Below are positions 15,984 to 24,942 of a DNA stretch of 39,957 nucleotides, in pieces. Source of the DNA: Chloroflexaceae bacterium (lineage in GTDB: Bacteria; Chloroflexota; Chloroflexia; Chloroflexales; Chloroflexaceae); NCBI GenBank assembly GCA_012031225.1, contig JAAUTZ010000026.1, forward strand, positions 1-39,957, in the 5' to 3' direction. Both the position numbers and the translations under genes were made by a program. Positions within the stretch are counted from its first letter, which is position 1, and every line of letters starts with the position of its first letter. The notes under the pieces were generated by a model that saw only the letters and a list, made by a program, of their open reading frames with translations, was not told the DNA's origin and ran no database searches.

Positions 15984-17111
15984 CTAGCGCGGGGTCCGGT
16001 AGGGGCCAAGGTAGCGTTGCACGAGCGCAAGGTCGAATTCGTTTTGCAGTGCGGTGCGTGCGCCTGCGGCAGTGGCTGCGAGGGCGTGTCCCAATTGGCG
16101 GCAGATCGCATCCGCAAGGAATTGCGGCAGTGGCTCCTGCACGCTACTGATCTGCAACGTATTGCGAAAGGTTGCCAATACTGCGCCCAAAGGTTCACGG
16201 GCAATCAAGGCCGCAGGTAGCTCAATCCGGTAGGCTGGCCCAATACTATCGGGGCGATAGTAGATCACGTAGAACTGCCCATAGCCGTGTTCAATCGCAA
16301 GGCGGTGTTCATTGAAGTCAGCAAACGGTAGATTGCGGTAGCCGGTCAGGAGATGGGGGCGATCCTCACGGATCAGCGGCGTGGGCAGGGCATACTCGCC
16401 CGCGTGCAACACACTGCTCCACAGGGCGCGGTCAGTAATTGTACCACTCAGATCGGGGGCAAGCGTGGTGACATCGTGGGCGGCGGTAGCCAGTTTGGAG
16501 TGGGCGATCACGCGCCGACAGGTGAGCACAAGCTGCCAATCTTGATCGGCAAAAAATGCCTCAAGCAAGGGGCGGAAATGATCCCACCAGCGCGGCGGGT
16601 GCAAGCTCCGGTGATCTTGGGCATAGCGCACCAACAGGCGGTTGATCTCGAGCAGCACCGAATAGAATGAGCCATCCAGCACAAACAGCCCGCTGGTCGT
16701 GGCGCGGATGCGCCGCGCCAATAGACGTAGCTCTAGCACGCAGCGCACGCCCCCGATCAGGCTATCGAGATCCTCTAGCGGCGGCAACATCTGCACCAGC
16801 ACCTCTTGATCGGTGAGCGTGGCTTCTTCGACGGCGGCGGCGGCAATTGCGGTGAACGCGGCTCCGGCTGTCGGCAGCGCAGCGTGCGAGCCATCTACCG
16901 CGCACAGGCGGCGCACAGGCCCATCAGGGGCTGCCCGAATGCGTTGATCGAGGCTTGCCCGTAGGTGTTCGTGGTCATCCTCAAGGCGGTGCAGGGTAGC
17001 CCGGCAGGCCGCCGCACAATCCGCAATCGCCGCAAGGACAGCGGCCGGCAAGGCGGCTGTGCCCGAACGTACACTCGGCTCACACACCTCGCGCTGGGGA
17101 GATCTATCCAT
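15984..17111 (-). CDS. nurA: NurA-domain nuclease
   Basis: The 375-residue protein has the NurA landmarks: the metal-binding AVDGSHAAL (about 70-78), a second acidic strand LFVLDGSFYSVL (about 145-156), and a late RIELPA/RNTLQ region. In archaea NurA is a 5'-3' nuclease that works with the HerA helicase in DNA end resection; bacterial homologues occur in Chloroflexota and Thermi. herA is not in the window. The ATG at 17111 was chosen because GGAGGG lies five bases upstream; the longer start at 17207 would overlap the promoter. The N-terminal about 60 residues are helical. Confidence 0.75.
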   Translation of the reverse strand: MDRSPQREVCEPSVRSGTAALPAAVLAAIADCAAACRATLHRLEDDHEHLRASLDQRIRAAPDGPVRRLCAVDGSHAALPTAGAAFTAIAAAAVEEATLTDQEVLVQMLPPLEDLDSLIGGVRCVLELRLLARRIRATTSGLFVLDGSFYSVLLEINRLLVRYAQDHRSLHPPRWWDHFRPLLEAFFADQDWQLVLTCRRVIAHSKLATAAHDVTTLAPDLSGTITDRALWSSVLHAGEYALPTPLIREDRPHLLTGYRNLPFADFNEHRLAIEHGYGQFYVIYYRPDSIGPAYRIELPAALIAREPLGAVLATFRNTLQISSVQEPLPQFLADAICRQLGHALAATAAGARTALQNEFDLALVQRYLGPYRTPR

Positions 17112-17159
17112 AAAGCCCTCCGTGAAGCGTACCGCAACATGGACTGGATAACTGACTGT

Positions 17160-17168
17160 AGTATAGCA
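17160..17168 (-). promoter_or_regulatory. extended -10 promoter of nurA
   Basis: Minus-strand TGC-TATACT, about 50 bases before the ATG. The region just upstream (17172-17208) holds imperfect GTTGCGCT/GCGTTGGGCT repeats of unknown meaning. It is divergent from the DUF937 promoter. Confidence 0.5.
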
Positions 17169-17286
17169 CACAGTTGCGCTAGCGTTGGGCTGGCGTTGCG
17201 CTCGCATAGCTGTGCGTGCGGTAGGGAGCGATCATCTGGCACAGGGGCAGGGGCAGGCCCCGACAATACGCACCAATCGCTTTCAA

Positions 17287-17295
17287 TGGTATAAT
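17287..17295 (+). promoter_or_regulatory. extended -10 promoter of the DUF937 gene
   Basis: TGG-TATAAT, with a weak -35. It predicts a leader of about 85 bases ending in AAAGGAG (17375-17381). Confidence 0.65.
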
Positions 17296-17388
17296 ACAAA
17301 AGCATGTTAAGACAGAACCACAAGTATGAAGCAAGTGTGTGTGTCCTTCGGAGAGTCGGGTTAATCTATGAGGTAAAGGAGCATTGCC

Positions 17389-18399
17389 ATGTCAGGAATT
17401 TTGGACTCGATGAAACTGCTGGTTACGCCTGCGCTCGTTGCCCAAATCGGGCAAAAGCTCGGTATGGAGCCAGTCATGGTGGAGAAGGGTGCCGAATTGG
17501 TGCTACCGATGGTTCTTGGTGGGGTGATCCGCAAGATCGAAAACCCATCTGGGGCGAGTGACATGATGAACTTGCTGGGGGGCGATGATGGGGCAATCAT
17601 GACGAACCTCTCATCCTACGTGGATCAGTTTGCGCCCGGCATGGGCAACGAGCTGATTGAGCGGCTGTTCGGGGATGGCTTCAGCACGATCCAGACGACG
17701 ATTGAGCAGCAGGCTGGGATTGACATTGGGCCGCTCACCGCAGTGATGGCTCCGGCAGTTGTGAGTTTTCTTGGTAACTACATGCGGACGAATAACATGA
17801 ACGTTGCCGCCCTGTCTTCGTCACTGCGGGCAGAGGCAGATAGCTTGGTGGTAAGCGGTGGTGCAAATGCTGAGTTGCTCAAGGCAGCGATGAACAATGC
17901 CAGTGCCGCCCAGACGCTCCGCACCCACTTCACGACAGCCGAGTGGAAGTCGCTCACGCTGGCTCCAGTGGCAGTGGCGATGCTCGTGATCGGCTCCGAT
18001 CCGTCGGGCTTGTCCGGCGTGGAGAAAGAGATCATCGCGATCAACACCACGCTGAATGCGGAAGGCAGCAAAGCCATGCCGGGCGGCTTGGTGAATACGC
18101 TGTACGCAGGTGGGATCTCGACGACTGAGATGGATGCCAAGCTGCTCCATCTGCAAGAGAAGCCCTTTCCCACGCTGGAGCCAACCCTGTTTGCGGAACT
18201 GGAGCAGGCCAAGGCAATTGCCAAAGGCAAAGCCTCTGAAGAGGAGCTAGCCCTTTTCCTCGCTATTCAGATCAAGGTTGCAGATGCTGTTGCAGCGGCA
18301 GCCAAAGAAGGCGGGTTTCTCGGCTTCGGTGGCAAGCTGGTATCCGAGAAGGAAGCCACGATGATTTCGCGCATCACCGATACACTTAACGCAGCCTAA
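17389..18399 (+). CDS. DUF937-family protein
   Basis: The 336-residue protein has a DUF937-like first half (about 1-150), with helices such as LVTPALVAQIGQKLGMEPVM and VLGGVIRKI, and a patch rich in small residues (APAVVSFLGNYM). The second half (about 160-336) is helical, with SEEELALFLAIQIKVADAVA and the glycine-rich EGGFLGFGGKLVS, and resembles nothing I can name. No signal peptide or membrane helix is seen. DUF937 (YidB-like) proteins are of unknown function. The start is firm (AAAGGAG with a seven-base spacer). It is followed by a strong hairpin. Confidence 0.8.
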   Translation: MSGILDSMKLLVTPALVAQIGQKLGMEPVMVEKGAELVLPMVLGGVIRKIENPSGASDMMNLLGGDDGAIMTNLSSYVDQFAPGMGNELIERLFGDGFSTIQTTIEQQAGIDIGPLTAVMAPAVVSFLGNYMRTNNMNVAALSSSLRAEADSLVVSGGANAELLKAAMNNASAAQTLRTHFTTAEWKSLTLAPVAVAMLVIGSDPSGLSGVEKEIIAINTTLNAEGSKAMPGGLVNTLYAGGISTTEMDAKLLHLQEKPFPTLEPTLFAELEQAKAIAKGKASEEELALFLAIQIKVADAVAAAAKEGGFLGFGGKLVSEKEATMISRITDTLNAA

Positions 18400-18417
18400 C
18401 CAACAGGCTCGAGTCGG

Positions 18418-18453
18418 CACGGCACGCGGGGATTCAACGCCTCGCGTGCTGTG
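18418..18453 (+). terminator. hairpin terminator after the DUF937 gene
   Basis: CACGGCACGCGGGG pairs with CCTCGCGTGCTGTG (14 pairs with two G-U) around a loop of 8 bases, followed by TGTTT. It lies between the convergent DUF937 gene and the glycan operon and can serve both. Confidence 0.65.
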
Positions 18454-18506
18454 TGTTTGCTGGCTGCCCGCGCTGTGCCCATGCCGCACCATACATCCCA
18501 CGCTCC

Positions 18507-19514
18507 CTACTCTCCCGTGCCACGCACCACTAGTGGCAATAGCACCCGCTGCCCAACAAGTGGCGCAGGCGGATCGCCAGCGATCCAGTTCAGCGGCTCG
18601 ACTCGGATTGCCGTGCCATTGCCGACGATATACGACACGAGCCATGTACCGTCCTCCATGCGCCAGAAGTCGTGCGCCCAGCCGTGCGCCAGTGTGCCGC
18701 CCGCCTGCCACGGCCCGAAGGGCGAAATCGCCCAGTGCCACCGCACCGCCCCCGCCCCAGCTGCATTGTAGACGAGATAGTAGTAGCCCGCCTGCTCTAA
18801 CACAAACGGCGACTCTGGGATCACGCCGGGCTGTTCGCGCAGCACGGCACCGAGATCGCGCCACGTTCCAGCGGGGGTGTGGCTATCCGCTACGCCAACA
18901 ATACCGCCGCTAGTATCTACGCCGGTGTAGTAGAGCAGGTAACGATCTTGGTAGGGGAGTACCATCGGATCACGCGCATCCGACCACGTATCCGCGCCAC
19001 CGTAGATCATACCGGCGTGGTTGGGCTGGAACAGCATGGGCTGGCGGGTCCAGTTACCCCATTGCGTCGGGTCGGGGTTGGTCGCCAGCATAATGCTCTG
19101 GGCGATGTTGCGATTTACGCCGGTGTAGTACATATACCACGTCTCCCCAAAGCGCAAGACGTGCGGGGCCCAGAGGTAGCTTTCATCCGGTGTGCCCGCC
19201 GCGCCGTGCGTGAGAGCCGTGCCCATCACTTCCCATGTACAGCGATCTGCACTACGGGCAACCAAGAGCGCATCTTCGCCGCGCCCATTGGGTGGTTCGG
19301 GCAGCACAATGCGAATGCTGATCAGGTAGTAGAAGCCCGCGTGGTAAAACAGGCTATGGTCTTTGAGCTTCACCCCTGCCACACGCAAGCCGCATATGGG
19401 CGGGGTGGGGGGGGCTGCTTGGGCCGGAGTGGGCAGCGTGTACAGCAGCACCGCTACGCACAGCAACCACCCCGCACCGAGCCGGATGAGCGGCGTGCGC
19501 CCGGCCCTACTCAC
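18507..19514 (-). CDS. secreted GH43-like (five-bladed beta-propeller) protein with LPLV tail
   Basis: The 335-residue product begins at a GTG (19512-19514) eight bases inside the end of the GH78-like gene. A signal peptide follows (about 1-32, RLGAGWLLCVAVLLYTLP ending AQA). The body resembles GH43/GH32-type propellers: KDHSLFYHAGFYYLISI, then ESYLWAPHVLRFGETWYMYY, DARDPMVLPYQDRYLLYYTG and GVIPESPFVLEQAGYYYLVY. Acidic residues in these blades could form the active site, but I cannot assign all three catalytic residues. Such proteins act on arabinans, xylans or fructans. It ends QRVLLPLVVRGTGE, a tail shared with other secreted proteins here. The ATG at 19661 is rejected because it would lie deep in the upstream gene. 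Confidence 0.78.
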   Translation of the reverse strand: MSRAGRTPLIRLGAGWLLCVAVLLYTLPTPAQAAPPTPPICGLRVAGVKLKDHSLFYHAGFYYLISIRIVLPEPPNGRGEDALLVARSADRCTWEVMGTALTHGAAGTPDESYLWAPHVLRFGETWYMYYTGVNRNIAQSIMLATNPDPTQWGNWTRQPMLFQPNHAGMIYGGADTWSDARDPMVLPYQDRYLLYYTGVDTSGGIVGVADSHTPAGTWRDLGAVLREQPGVIPESPFVLEQAGYYYLVYNAAGAGAVRWHWAISPFGPWQAGGTLAHGWAHDFWRMEDGTWLVSYIVGNGTAIRVEPLNWIAGDPPAPLVGQRVLLPLVVRGTGE

Positions 19515-22500
19515 GTACCACCAGCGGCACCCACACCGCTTGGCACGGCGACTCGCGGGTGATGCGGTAGCTGCTAGCTCCTTGCACCGCCAGTGCGATG
19601 CCGTGCGGTGTGGCGGTGGCGATGGCTGCTGACCCATCCGGCGACCAGACCACCTGCCCATTCAGCGTGATCGTGCTGCGGCTCTGGAGGCTAGGCGCGA
19701 GCGGCACAACCAGCGTGCCCGGCTGCGCGGCGGGAGCCTGCACCTGCATCGTAAATATGCCACACGCCGGCTGCGCCCACTCCACGCTGATCTGGTTGCC
19801 GTTGACTAGGGGCATCCGCCCATTAGCCCGGCGCAGGCTGCTTGGCTGCGGCGCAACCTGCCACTGCTGCGGTGTGTCAATCTGGATGCCCAACACGTAG
19901 CGCGAGAGATACCACGTTGGCGCACCGCCCCACCCATGCGAGAGGGCCGAGTCCTGATGTGCGATGCTCGTGAAACCTTCCCACCATGTTGTTGCACCTT
20001 GATCGAGCAAGCCGCCGTAGTGGGTGCGGATCAGGTCCAGCGCGGCATCGCTGCGCCCCTGCTGCCCAAGCGCATCGAGCAGCCACACAAAGCCGTAAAT
20101 CTCCACCACCGTGAAGCGGAAGCCGTAATCATCGCGGATGAAGGGGGTCATCTCATCCAGCAATACATCCGTAGCAATGGCTTGGCGGGCGGGCGGAACC
20201 ATGCCATAGCGCAACGCCCACGCTTGGGCTTGCGGTGTCGGCGGAAACAGCGTGCCCTCAAAACGGGTCGCGGCATAGCCACCTTCATCGCGCCACAGCC
20301 GCGCATTGATCGCCCGCTGCACAGCGAGGCTACGCTGGGTGTAGGCCTGCCCGTTGCGTCCGGTCGCCTCAGCCAGCTCGCTCATCCAGCGCAGGTTGGC
20401 TGCATACAGCGCATTCAGCGGAGTCGATTCGCCGATAATGCTAAGGAAGCCGCTCCAGTCAATCAATGCCCAGCGGGACAGTTCTGGCTCGTCTAGGCGC
20501 GGCGCACGGAGGGGCGGGGCGGCACTTAATGCTGCAATCGGTTGGCTGCCGATAGGCAGATCAAGCAAGCCGTGCGTATTCTCAAATTGGCGCAGGGCTT
20601 GGAGTTGGCGTTCGGCGGCTGGGTACAGTTCGCGCACCAGTGCCGTATCGCCGGTGAGTTGCCAATAGCGGTACAGGCTTTCGAGCCAGAGCATGCTATA
20701 GTCGAGCAGGACGGTTGGCTCGCCGTGACGTGGCGCAAACGGCGGCATGATCCCATCAGGGCGCGGATCGTCTGCCATTTGGCGCAAGCCGCGCCGCCAC
20801 AACGCCACGTCGCCGACACTCACGCGGTTGACGTGCTGGGCGGCGTAGGCATCGCCCCACCACTGCCCGCGCTCGCGCCACGGATCAGCGTAGGCATCGG
20901 TCATATTCGGGATCAGGGTATCCACCCCAACTTGCCAGATGCGATTAAGCTGGGCATCATCAGAGCTGAATTGCCCCACCACCTGCTGCACGAGTGTCTC
21001 CTCAAAGGCGTGCAGGTCAGTCAATGTGACTGGCGCGTTGCCTTGTATTACCAGCAGCAGGTAGCGTCCGGTGCGGGTATCGAGCGTAGTTAGGCGGCGC
21101 GGCTGATCATCCAGCACCCACGCATCGGCGTGGCTCCACACGTTTTTATGCAGTATGCCGGGCGCGGGCAACGGATGTCCACTGACGAGCCGTTCATCCC
21201 AACCGGCGGCAATGATTGTACCTGCCGCCCCCTGCGCCACTAGCTCAAGGCGGGCGTGAATGCTGCGCCCGAAATCGAGGACCACAAAACGCGGTGCAGG
21301 ATTGGCACGCGGTGCTGGGTGGGCGGGAATGCTGATCTGGGCCCGCCCATTGGCAAGGGTGACACGCGGCGCACCTTCTGCCCCAAGCACTGGCTCACCG
21401 ATCTGCATCAGCCGTCCGGCATCGTGGCTCAGGTGCGGGGTGTAATTCGTGGTGAGCGTGACGGGTAGCCCAATCGCTGTACCAAGCGGTGGCACGGCCA
21501 CGCTCAGGCGGTGATCGCCAGCCGGCACACTAGTGGCGAGGGTGTATACATCAGGGCGACGCGGATCGTTGCTGCTCTGCCACGTTGCCGTGATCGGACT
21601 ATCGTTCAGCAGCAGCGTCGGCGTATTGATCGCAGTGATTGGCAGCGAGATCGGCGCACTCGTGCTGAACTTGATCGGCAGTTGGGGGGTGGTAGGATCG
21701 AGTTCCAGCAGCTGCTGCTCAGGCGAGAGCAGTCCACTGCTCACCACCGCCACCGGTGGGCGCGGTACATCCGCGAGCAGCGGAATGCTGCGCGGGTGCA
21801 GATGGGGGTAGGTGTTCGCGGGCATGGCAAACGCAAACGGCAAGCCTACATCGGCAAAGGCGGGCTGGTTCCAGTCGGGCGGGAGCTGGCGCAGGTCAAG
21901 CAACTCCTGCTTGCCGAGCAACCCCCAGCCGTGAACATCCCGCGCATCGGGGTTCCACGCCGGACTGATCCACGCCCGCCAGCGATTGCTGGTGTGCAAC
22001 AGAGCTTGGGCTTGCCCCTGCACTGTGCCCAGCAAGGCCGCTTGCAGCCCAGTCTGGATCGCCTCGGAGCGGCGCAGGTTGGGGTTATCGTGAACAAGCA
22101 CCGCCAGCGTCTGTGGTCCCGCAGGCAGATCAGTAAGGGTGTAGGTATCGTACTCTTGGCGTTGGCGCGAGAAACGCGCTGGCCCGCGCCCGACCCACAC
22201 GCCATTCAGCCAGACTTCGTAGCGCGTGTCGGCAAAGATTTCGAGGCGCACCGTAGTGGCGGGCTGCGTGAGTGTAGCCTGCCCGCGAAAGAGGGTCACG
22301 TTACCGGCGCGGCTCTGCTGAGCGGCACGGATCGGGGCGGCGTGGTGAATGCTGGGTGGGGCGAGCGATGGTTGTGCGCTGGCGACAGGGGCGGGCTGGA
22401 TACAGGGTAGCAGTGGCAATCCCAGCAATCCTACCAACCCCACCAACCATAACCACCGCATCAGGATCAGGCGGATGTTCCGGCGAATAGTCAGGCGCAG

Positions 22501-22515
22501 ATGGGTTACTTCCAC
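19507..22515 (-). CDS. secreted GH78-like alpha-L-rhamnosidase with LPLV tail
   Basis: The 1002-residue protein has a signal peptide with a long basic start (about 1-47, ending VASAQ). An N-terminal beta domain (about 70-160, with TRYEVWLNGVWVGRGPARF) follows, then further beta modules and an (alpha/alpha)6 barrel (about 530-870). Barrel landmarks are DPWRERGQWWGDAY (compare the GH78 D-C-P-R-DE-R-W-GD motif), WLESLYRYWQLTGD, and ALSHGWGGAPTWYLSRYVLG. The acid and base residues are probably the Asp/Glu of these motifs. GH78 enzymes remove terminal alpha-L-rhamnose from polysaccharides. The C-terminus reads VWVPLVVRE. The GTG start overlaps the glycosyltransferase stop by 10 bases, so the pair is coupled. 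Confidence 0.8.
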   Translation of the reverse strand: MEVTHLRLTIRRNIRLILMRWLWLVGLVGLLGLPLLPCIQPAPVASAQPSLAPPSIHHAAPIRAAQQSRAGNVTLFRGQATLTQPATTVRLEIFADTRYEVWLNGVWVGRGPARFSRQRQEYDTYTLTDLPAGPQTLAVLVHDNPNLRRSEAIQTGLQAALLGTVQGQAQALLHTSNRWRAWISPAWNPDARDVHGWGLLGKQELLDLRQLPPDWNQPAFADVGLPFAFAMPANTYPHLHPRSIPLLADVPRPPVAVVSSGLLSPEQQLLELDPTTPQLPIKFSTSAPISLPITAINTPTLLLNDSPITATWQSSNDPRRPDVYTLATSVPAGDHRLSVAVPPLGTAIGLPVTLTTNYTPHLSHDAGRLMQIGEPVLGAEGAPRVTLANGRAQISIPAHPAPRANPAPRFVVLDFGRSIHARLELVAQGAAGTIIAAGWDERLVSGHPLPAPGILHKNVWSHADAWVLDDQPRRLTTLDTRTGRYLLLVIQGNAPVTLTDLHAFEETLVQQVVGQFSSDDAQLNRIWQVGVDTLIPNMTDAYADPWRERGQWWGDAYAAQHVNRVSVGDVALWRRGLRQMADDPRPDGIMPPFAPRHGEPTVLLDYSMLWLESLYRYWQLTGDTALVRELYPAAERQLQALRQFENTHGLLDLPIGSQPIAALSAAPPLRAPRLDEPELSRWALIDWSGFLSIIGESTPLNALYAANLRWMSELAEATGRNGQAYTQRSLAVQRAINARLWRDEGGYAATRFEGTLFPPTPQAQAWALRYGMVPPARQAIATDVLLDEMTPFIRDDYGFRFTVVEIYGFVWLLDALGQQGRSDAALDLIRTHYGGLLDQGATTWWEGFTSIAHQDSALSHGWGGAPTWYLSRYVLGIQIDTPQQWQVAPQPSSLRRANGRMPLVNGNQISVEWAQPACGIFTMQVQAPAAQPGTLVVPLAPSLQSRSTITLNGQVVWSPDGSAAIATATPHGIALAVQGASSYRITRESPCQAVWVPLVVRE

Positions 22516-23303
22516 AGGCGGTAGCGCAACAGGGCGAAAATGGCGTACACGCCCTGTATCGGGTGCATCTTCTTGCCCTCTTCATAGGTGCGCCCAAGAT
22601 AGCTTACGGGCACTTCATACACACGGTGGCCCTGCCGCAGCACCTTTGCGGTGATCTCTGGCTCCAGCCGGAAGTCGTTGCTTTCCAGATCAAGGCCCCG
22701 CATAATGTCAATCCGCATGGCTTTGTAGCAGGTCTCCATATCGGAGATCCAGCTATTGAAGAGAAAGTTGGTGAAGAACGTCAGGCAGATGTTGCCCAGC
22801 GCATTCCAGAAGTACATGCCCGTGTGCCGCCCCATAAAGCGGCTGCCAAAGACAACATCCACGCGCCCATCCACAATCGGCAGCAGCACTTCGTAGTAAT
22901 CTCGCGGGTCATACTCCAGATCAGCATCCTGAATAATCACAATCTCGCCGCGTGCGTGCGCCAGCGCACTGCGGATCGCTGCCCCTTTGCCCCGATTCTG
23001 GGGGTGGCGGATGACCTTGATGCGCGGGTCGTTCGTTGCCTCGTGGTGCAGAATGGCATAGGTCGCATCGCGGGAGTGATCATCTACAGCGATGATCTCC
23101 ATATCAATATTGATCGCCCGCACCCGCCGCAGAATCTCCGGCAAAGTCGTTTCTTCGTTATAGCAGGGCATCAGGATCGAGAGCAGGGGGCGATCCGGGT
23201 GGGTCCCATCAAGGCGCGGCATGGGTGATGCGCCGATTTGGGGCGGTGTTGCAAACGGATACATCATACTATTCATAAGGTCTAGAACCACACGTATATT
23301 CAT
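22506..23303 (-). CDS. GT2-family glycosyltransferase (DPM1/dolichol-P-mannose synthase-like)
   Basis: The 265-residue protein carries the DPM1-like GT-A core: LSILMPCYNEETTLPEIL (about 41-58), IIAVDDHSRDATY, HPQNRGKGAAIRSAL, VIIQDADLEYDPRDY and the late SYLGRTYEEGKK. It lacks the C-terminal membrane anchors of some homologues. It probably loads a sugar onto a polyprenyl phosphate or another lipid for export. It is the first gene of a three-gene operon with two secreted glycoside hydrolases. The start is uncertain: the ATG at 23303 has no clear ribosome site, and ATGs at 23276, 23267 and 23222 are alternatives that keep the core. Confidence 0.85.
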   Translation of the reverse strand: MNIRVVLDLMNSMMYPFATPPQIGASPMPRLDGTHPDRPLLSILMPCYNEETTLPEILRRVRAINIDMEIIAVDDHSRDATYAILHHEATNDPRIKVIRHPQNRGKGAAIRSALAHARGEIVIIQDADLEYDPRDYYEVLLPIVDGRVDVVFGSRFMGRHTGMYFWNALGNICLTFFTNFLFNSWISDMETCYKAMRIDIMRGLDLESNDFRLEPEITAKVLRQGHRVYEVPVSYLGRTYEEGKKMHPIQGVYAIFALLRYRLWK

Positions 23304-23332
23304 TCAGGAGGACTTCAGCAAAACCGCCACTA

Positions 23333-23341
23333 AGTGTAGCA
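23333..23341 (-). promoter_or_regulatory. extended -10 promoter of the glycan operon
   Basis: Minus-strand TGC-TACACT, about 30 bases before the ATG at 23303. It is divergent from the nrdR promoter. Confidence 0.45.
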
Positions 23342-23403
23342 TATCCAACAGGGATGGGCAAATCTGATGTGGGCAACGCGCCGTAGCGGCCCAACGGGCC
23401 CAC

Positions 23404-23447
23404 CTGATCTATCTGATCCACCTGATCCGGCGGGGGTATGCTATAAT
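23404..23447 (+). promoter_or_regulatory. nrdR promoter with three CTGATC repeats
   Basis: TGC-TATAAT at 23439-23447 is a strong extended -10 element. Just upstream, CTGATC occurs three times at exact 9-base spacing (23404, 23413, 23422), covering the -35 region. The order suggests a regulator binding site; it does not look like the published NrdR box. The leader to the ATG at 23531 is about 77 bases. Confidence 0.6.
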
Positions 23448-23530
23448 GCCAGAAGTGGAGACAACAATACAAGCCTAACAACTGCGCGTGCCGCCGGTGC
23501 TGATCGTGTGTGGCCCGCTCCCGTATGTGT

Positions 23531-24031
23531 ATGCGCTGTCCCTTTTGTCAGAATATGGATACCGATGTGATGGATACGCGCAGGCTGAACGATGGGGATA
23601 GCACCCGTCGGCGGCGCAAATGCCGTGCGTGCCAGCGGCGGTTTACCACCTACGAGCGCATGGAGTTGGGCTTGATGGTGGTGAAGAAAAGCGGCGAGCG
23701 CGAGCCGTATGACCGCGAGAAGATTGTGCGTGGGGTGTACACCGCCTGCTATCGTCGCCCCGTCTCGACCCAGCGCATTGAGCAACTGGTCAATGAAGTG
23801 GAGATGCTCTTGCGCTCCCACGAAAGCCGCGAAGTCTCCTCATCGGAGATTGGCGATCTGGTGATGCAACACCTGCGCGAATTGGATGAAGTCGCTTACA
23901 TTCGCTTTGCGTCGGTCTATCTTTCGTTTGAGGATATTGGGCGGCTACGCGAAGCCGTCGAGGAATTGATGCAGCAGAAGCAGAAACAGAATAGTGGAGT
24001 ACTCACGCATGAGCGTAGACATACAGAATGA
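23531..24031 (+). CDS. nrdR: transcriptional repressor NrdR
   Basis: The 166-residue protein starts [20 protein letters not shown], a zinc ribbon with Cys pairs CPFC and CRAC, followed by [10 protein letters not shown] and an ATP-cone (about 46-140; [20 protein letters not shown]). NrdR binds ATP/dATP through the cone and represses ribonucleotide reductase genes. Starts at 23510 (GTG) and 23525 (ATG) are possible; 23531 gives the family's usual N-terminus. The C-terminal about 20 residues, rich in Gln/Lys, overlap the next gene by 23 bases. RNR genes are not in the window. Confidence 0.95.
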   Translation: MRCPFCQNMDTDVMDTRRLNDGDSTRRRRKCRACQRRFTTYERMELGLMVVKKSGEREPYDREKIVRGVYTACYRRPVSTQRIEQLVNEVEMLLRSHESREVSSSEIGDLVMQHLRELDEVAYIRFASVYLSFEDIGRLREAVEELMQQKQKQNSGVLTHERRHTE

Positions 24032-24923
24032 AACCGCCCCGAACGAAACCGCCGCGCCGCCCACTGAGCCGCGCCTGTCGTTCATTGCCCGCGTGCAACA
24101 TGGGCTGCCGGAGATTGATTGGCGGTGGACACTGCTTACGGCCTTGGTGATGGCGGTGCTGTGGTGTCTGCTGTTCCTGATGCAGAATGTCTTGCAGATT
24201 CTGGCCGGCATCATCCCCGTCACGGCGGGGCTGTTTCTGGGGCGCAAGGTGAAACGCCAGCTGGCCTTGCACGGGGTGCTCTTGGGCTTGATCGGCTACA
24301 CCTTTGGGGCGATCATCGTGGGCACGTATGGCCTGCTAGGTGCGCTTGGTATCGTGCCCTTGCCAATGGTGCAAAGCCCCGAAACAGGCAACATCTTGCA
24401 AGTCGGGGCAACCGATCTGGTGCTCTTCTACTTGTCCTTCTCGGCCCTTGCGATGATCCCGTTTCCCGCATTCGGGGCGATTATGGGCGGGCGGGCCGAG
24501 CAACGCCAACGCGCAATGCGCGAACAGATTGAGGTGCGCGGGGGGCAGCTCGAACGCCACGCGCCCGTGCGCCTGTTCGATGATTTGCAGGGGCTATCGT
24601 TGCCGCAGTTTGGCACGTATGTCAGCGATCTCTACCGCAAGTATGGCTTTACCCTCACCGATTATAAGTTCTTGCACAAAGATAAGCACCTTGATCTGGA
24701 GCTAGAGTATCAAGGCGAAACCTATCTAGCGCGGCTCTCGGTGGAAGATAAGGTGCGCCCCGGCATCGTCCAATCCCTCGTGCAAGATATGCAGCGACGC
24801 GGGATCAAGAAGGGGATCGTGCTGACCTCCACCGAGTTTATGCCGGATGTGCGCAAAGCCATTAAGGGCGGCGCACAAATCCTCTTGGTGGACGGCAAGA
24901 CCTTGTTTGAGATAGCGCAGTAG
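24009..24923 (+). CDS. membrane protein with degenerate Mrr-like restriction endonuclease fold
   Basis: The 304-residue protein has about four membrane helices (about 40-165, e.g. [20 protein letters not shown]) and a C-terminal cytosolic domain (about 195-304) shaped like Mrr/PD-(D/E)XK nucleases: [40 protein letters not shown], then [19 protein letters not shown] and [12 protein letters not shown]. Where the family has Q-x-K, this protein reads R-L-S, so the catalytic lysine seems lost. It may bind DNA or act as a scaffold rather than cut. It overlaps nrdR by 23 bases and precedes fabG by 19, so all three are likely one operon. No link to nucleotide metabolism is known to me. Confidence 0.72.
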   Translation: MSVDIQNETAPNETAAPPTEPRLSFIARVQHGLPEIDWRWTLLTALVMAVLWCLLFLMQNVLQILAGIIPVTAGLFLGRKVKRQLALHGVLLGLIGYTFGAIIVGTYGLLGALGIVPLPMVQSPETGNILQVGATDLVLFYLSFSALAMIPFPAFGAIMGGRAEQRQRAMREQIEVRGGQLERHAPVRLFDDLQGLSLPQFGTYVSDLYRKYGFTLTDYKFLHKDKHLDLELEYQGETYLARLSVEDKVRPGIVQSLVQDMQRRGIKKGIVLTSTEFMPDVRKAIKGGAQILLVDGKTLFEIAQ

Positions 24924-24942
24924 CCACACGGAGCGACGCACG

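Noticed and set aside
19515-19661. ATG at 19661 as start of the GH43-like gene
   Set aside because: It would overlap the GH78-like coding region by about 150 bases; the GTG at 19514 places the signal peptide directly at the N-terminus.
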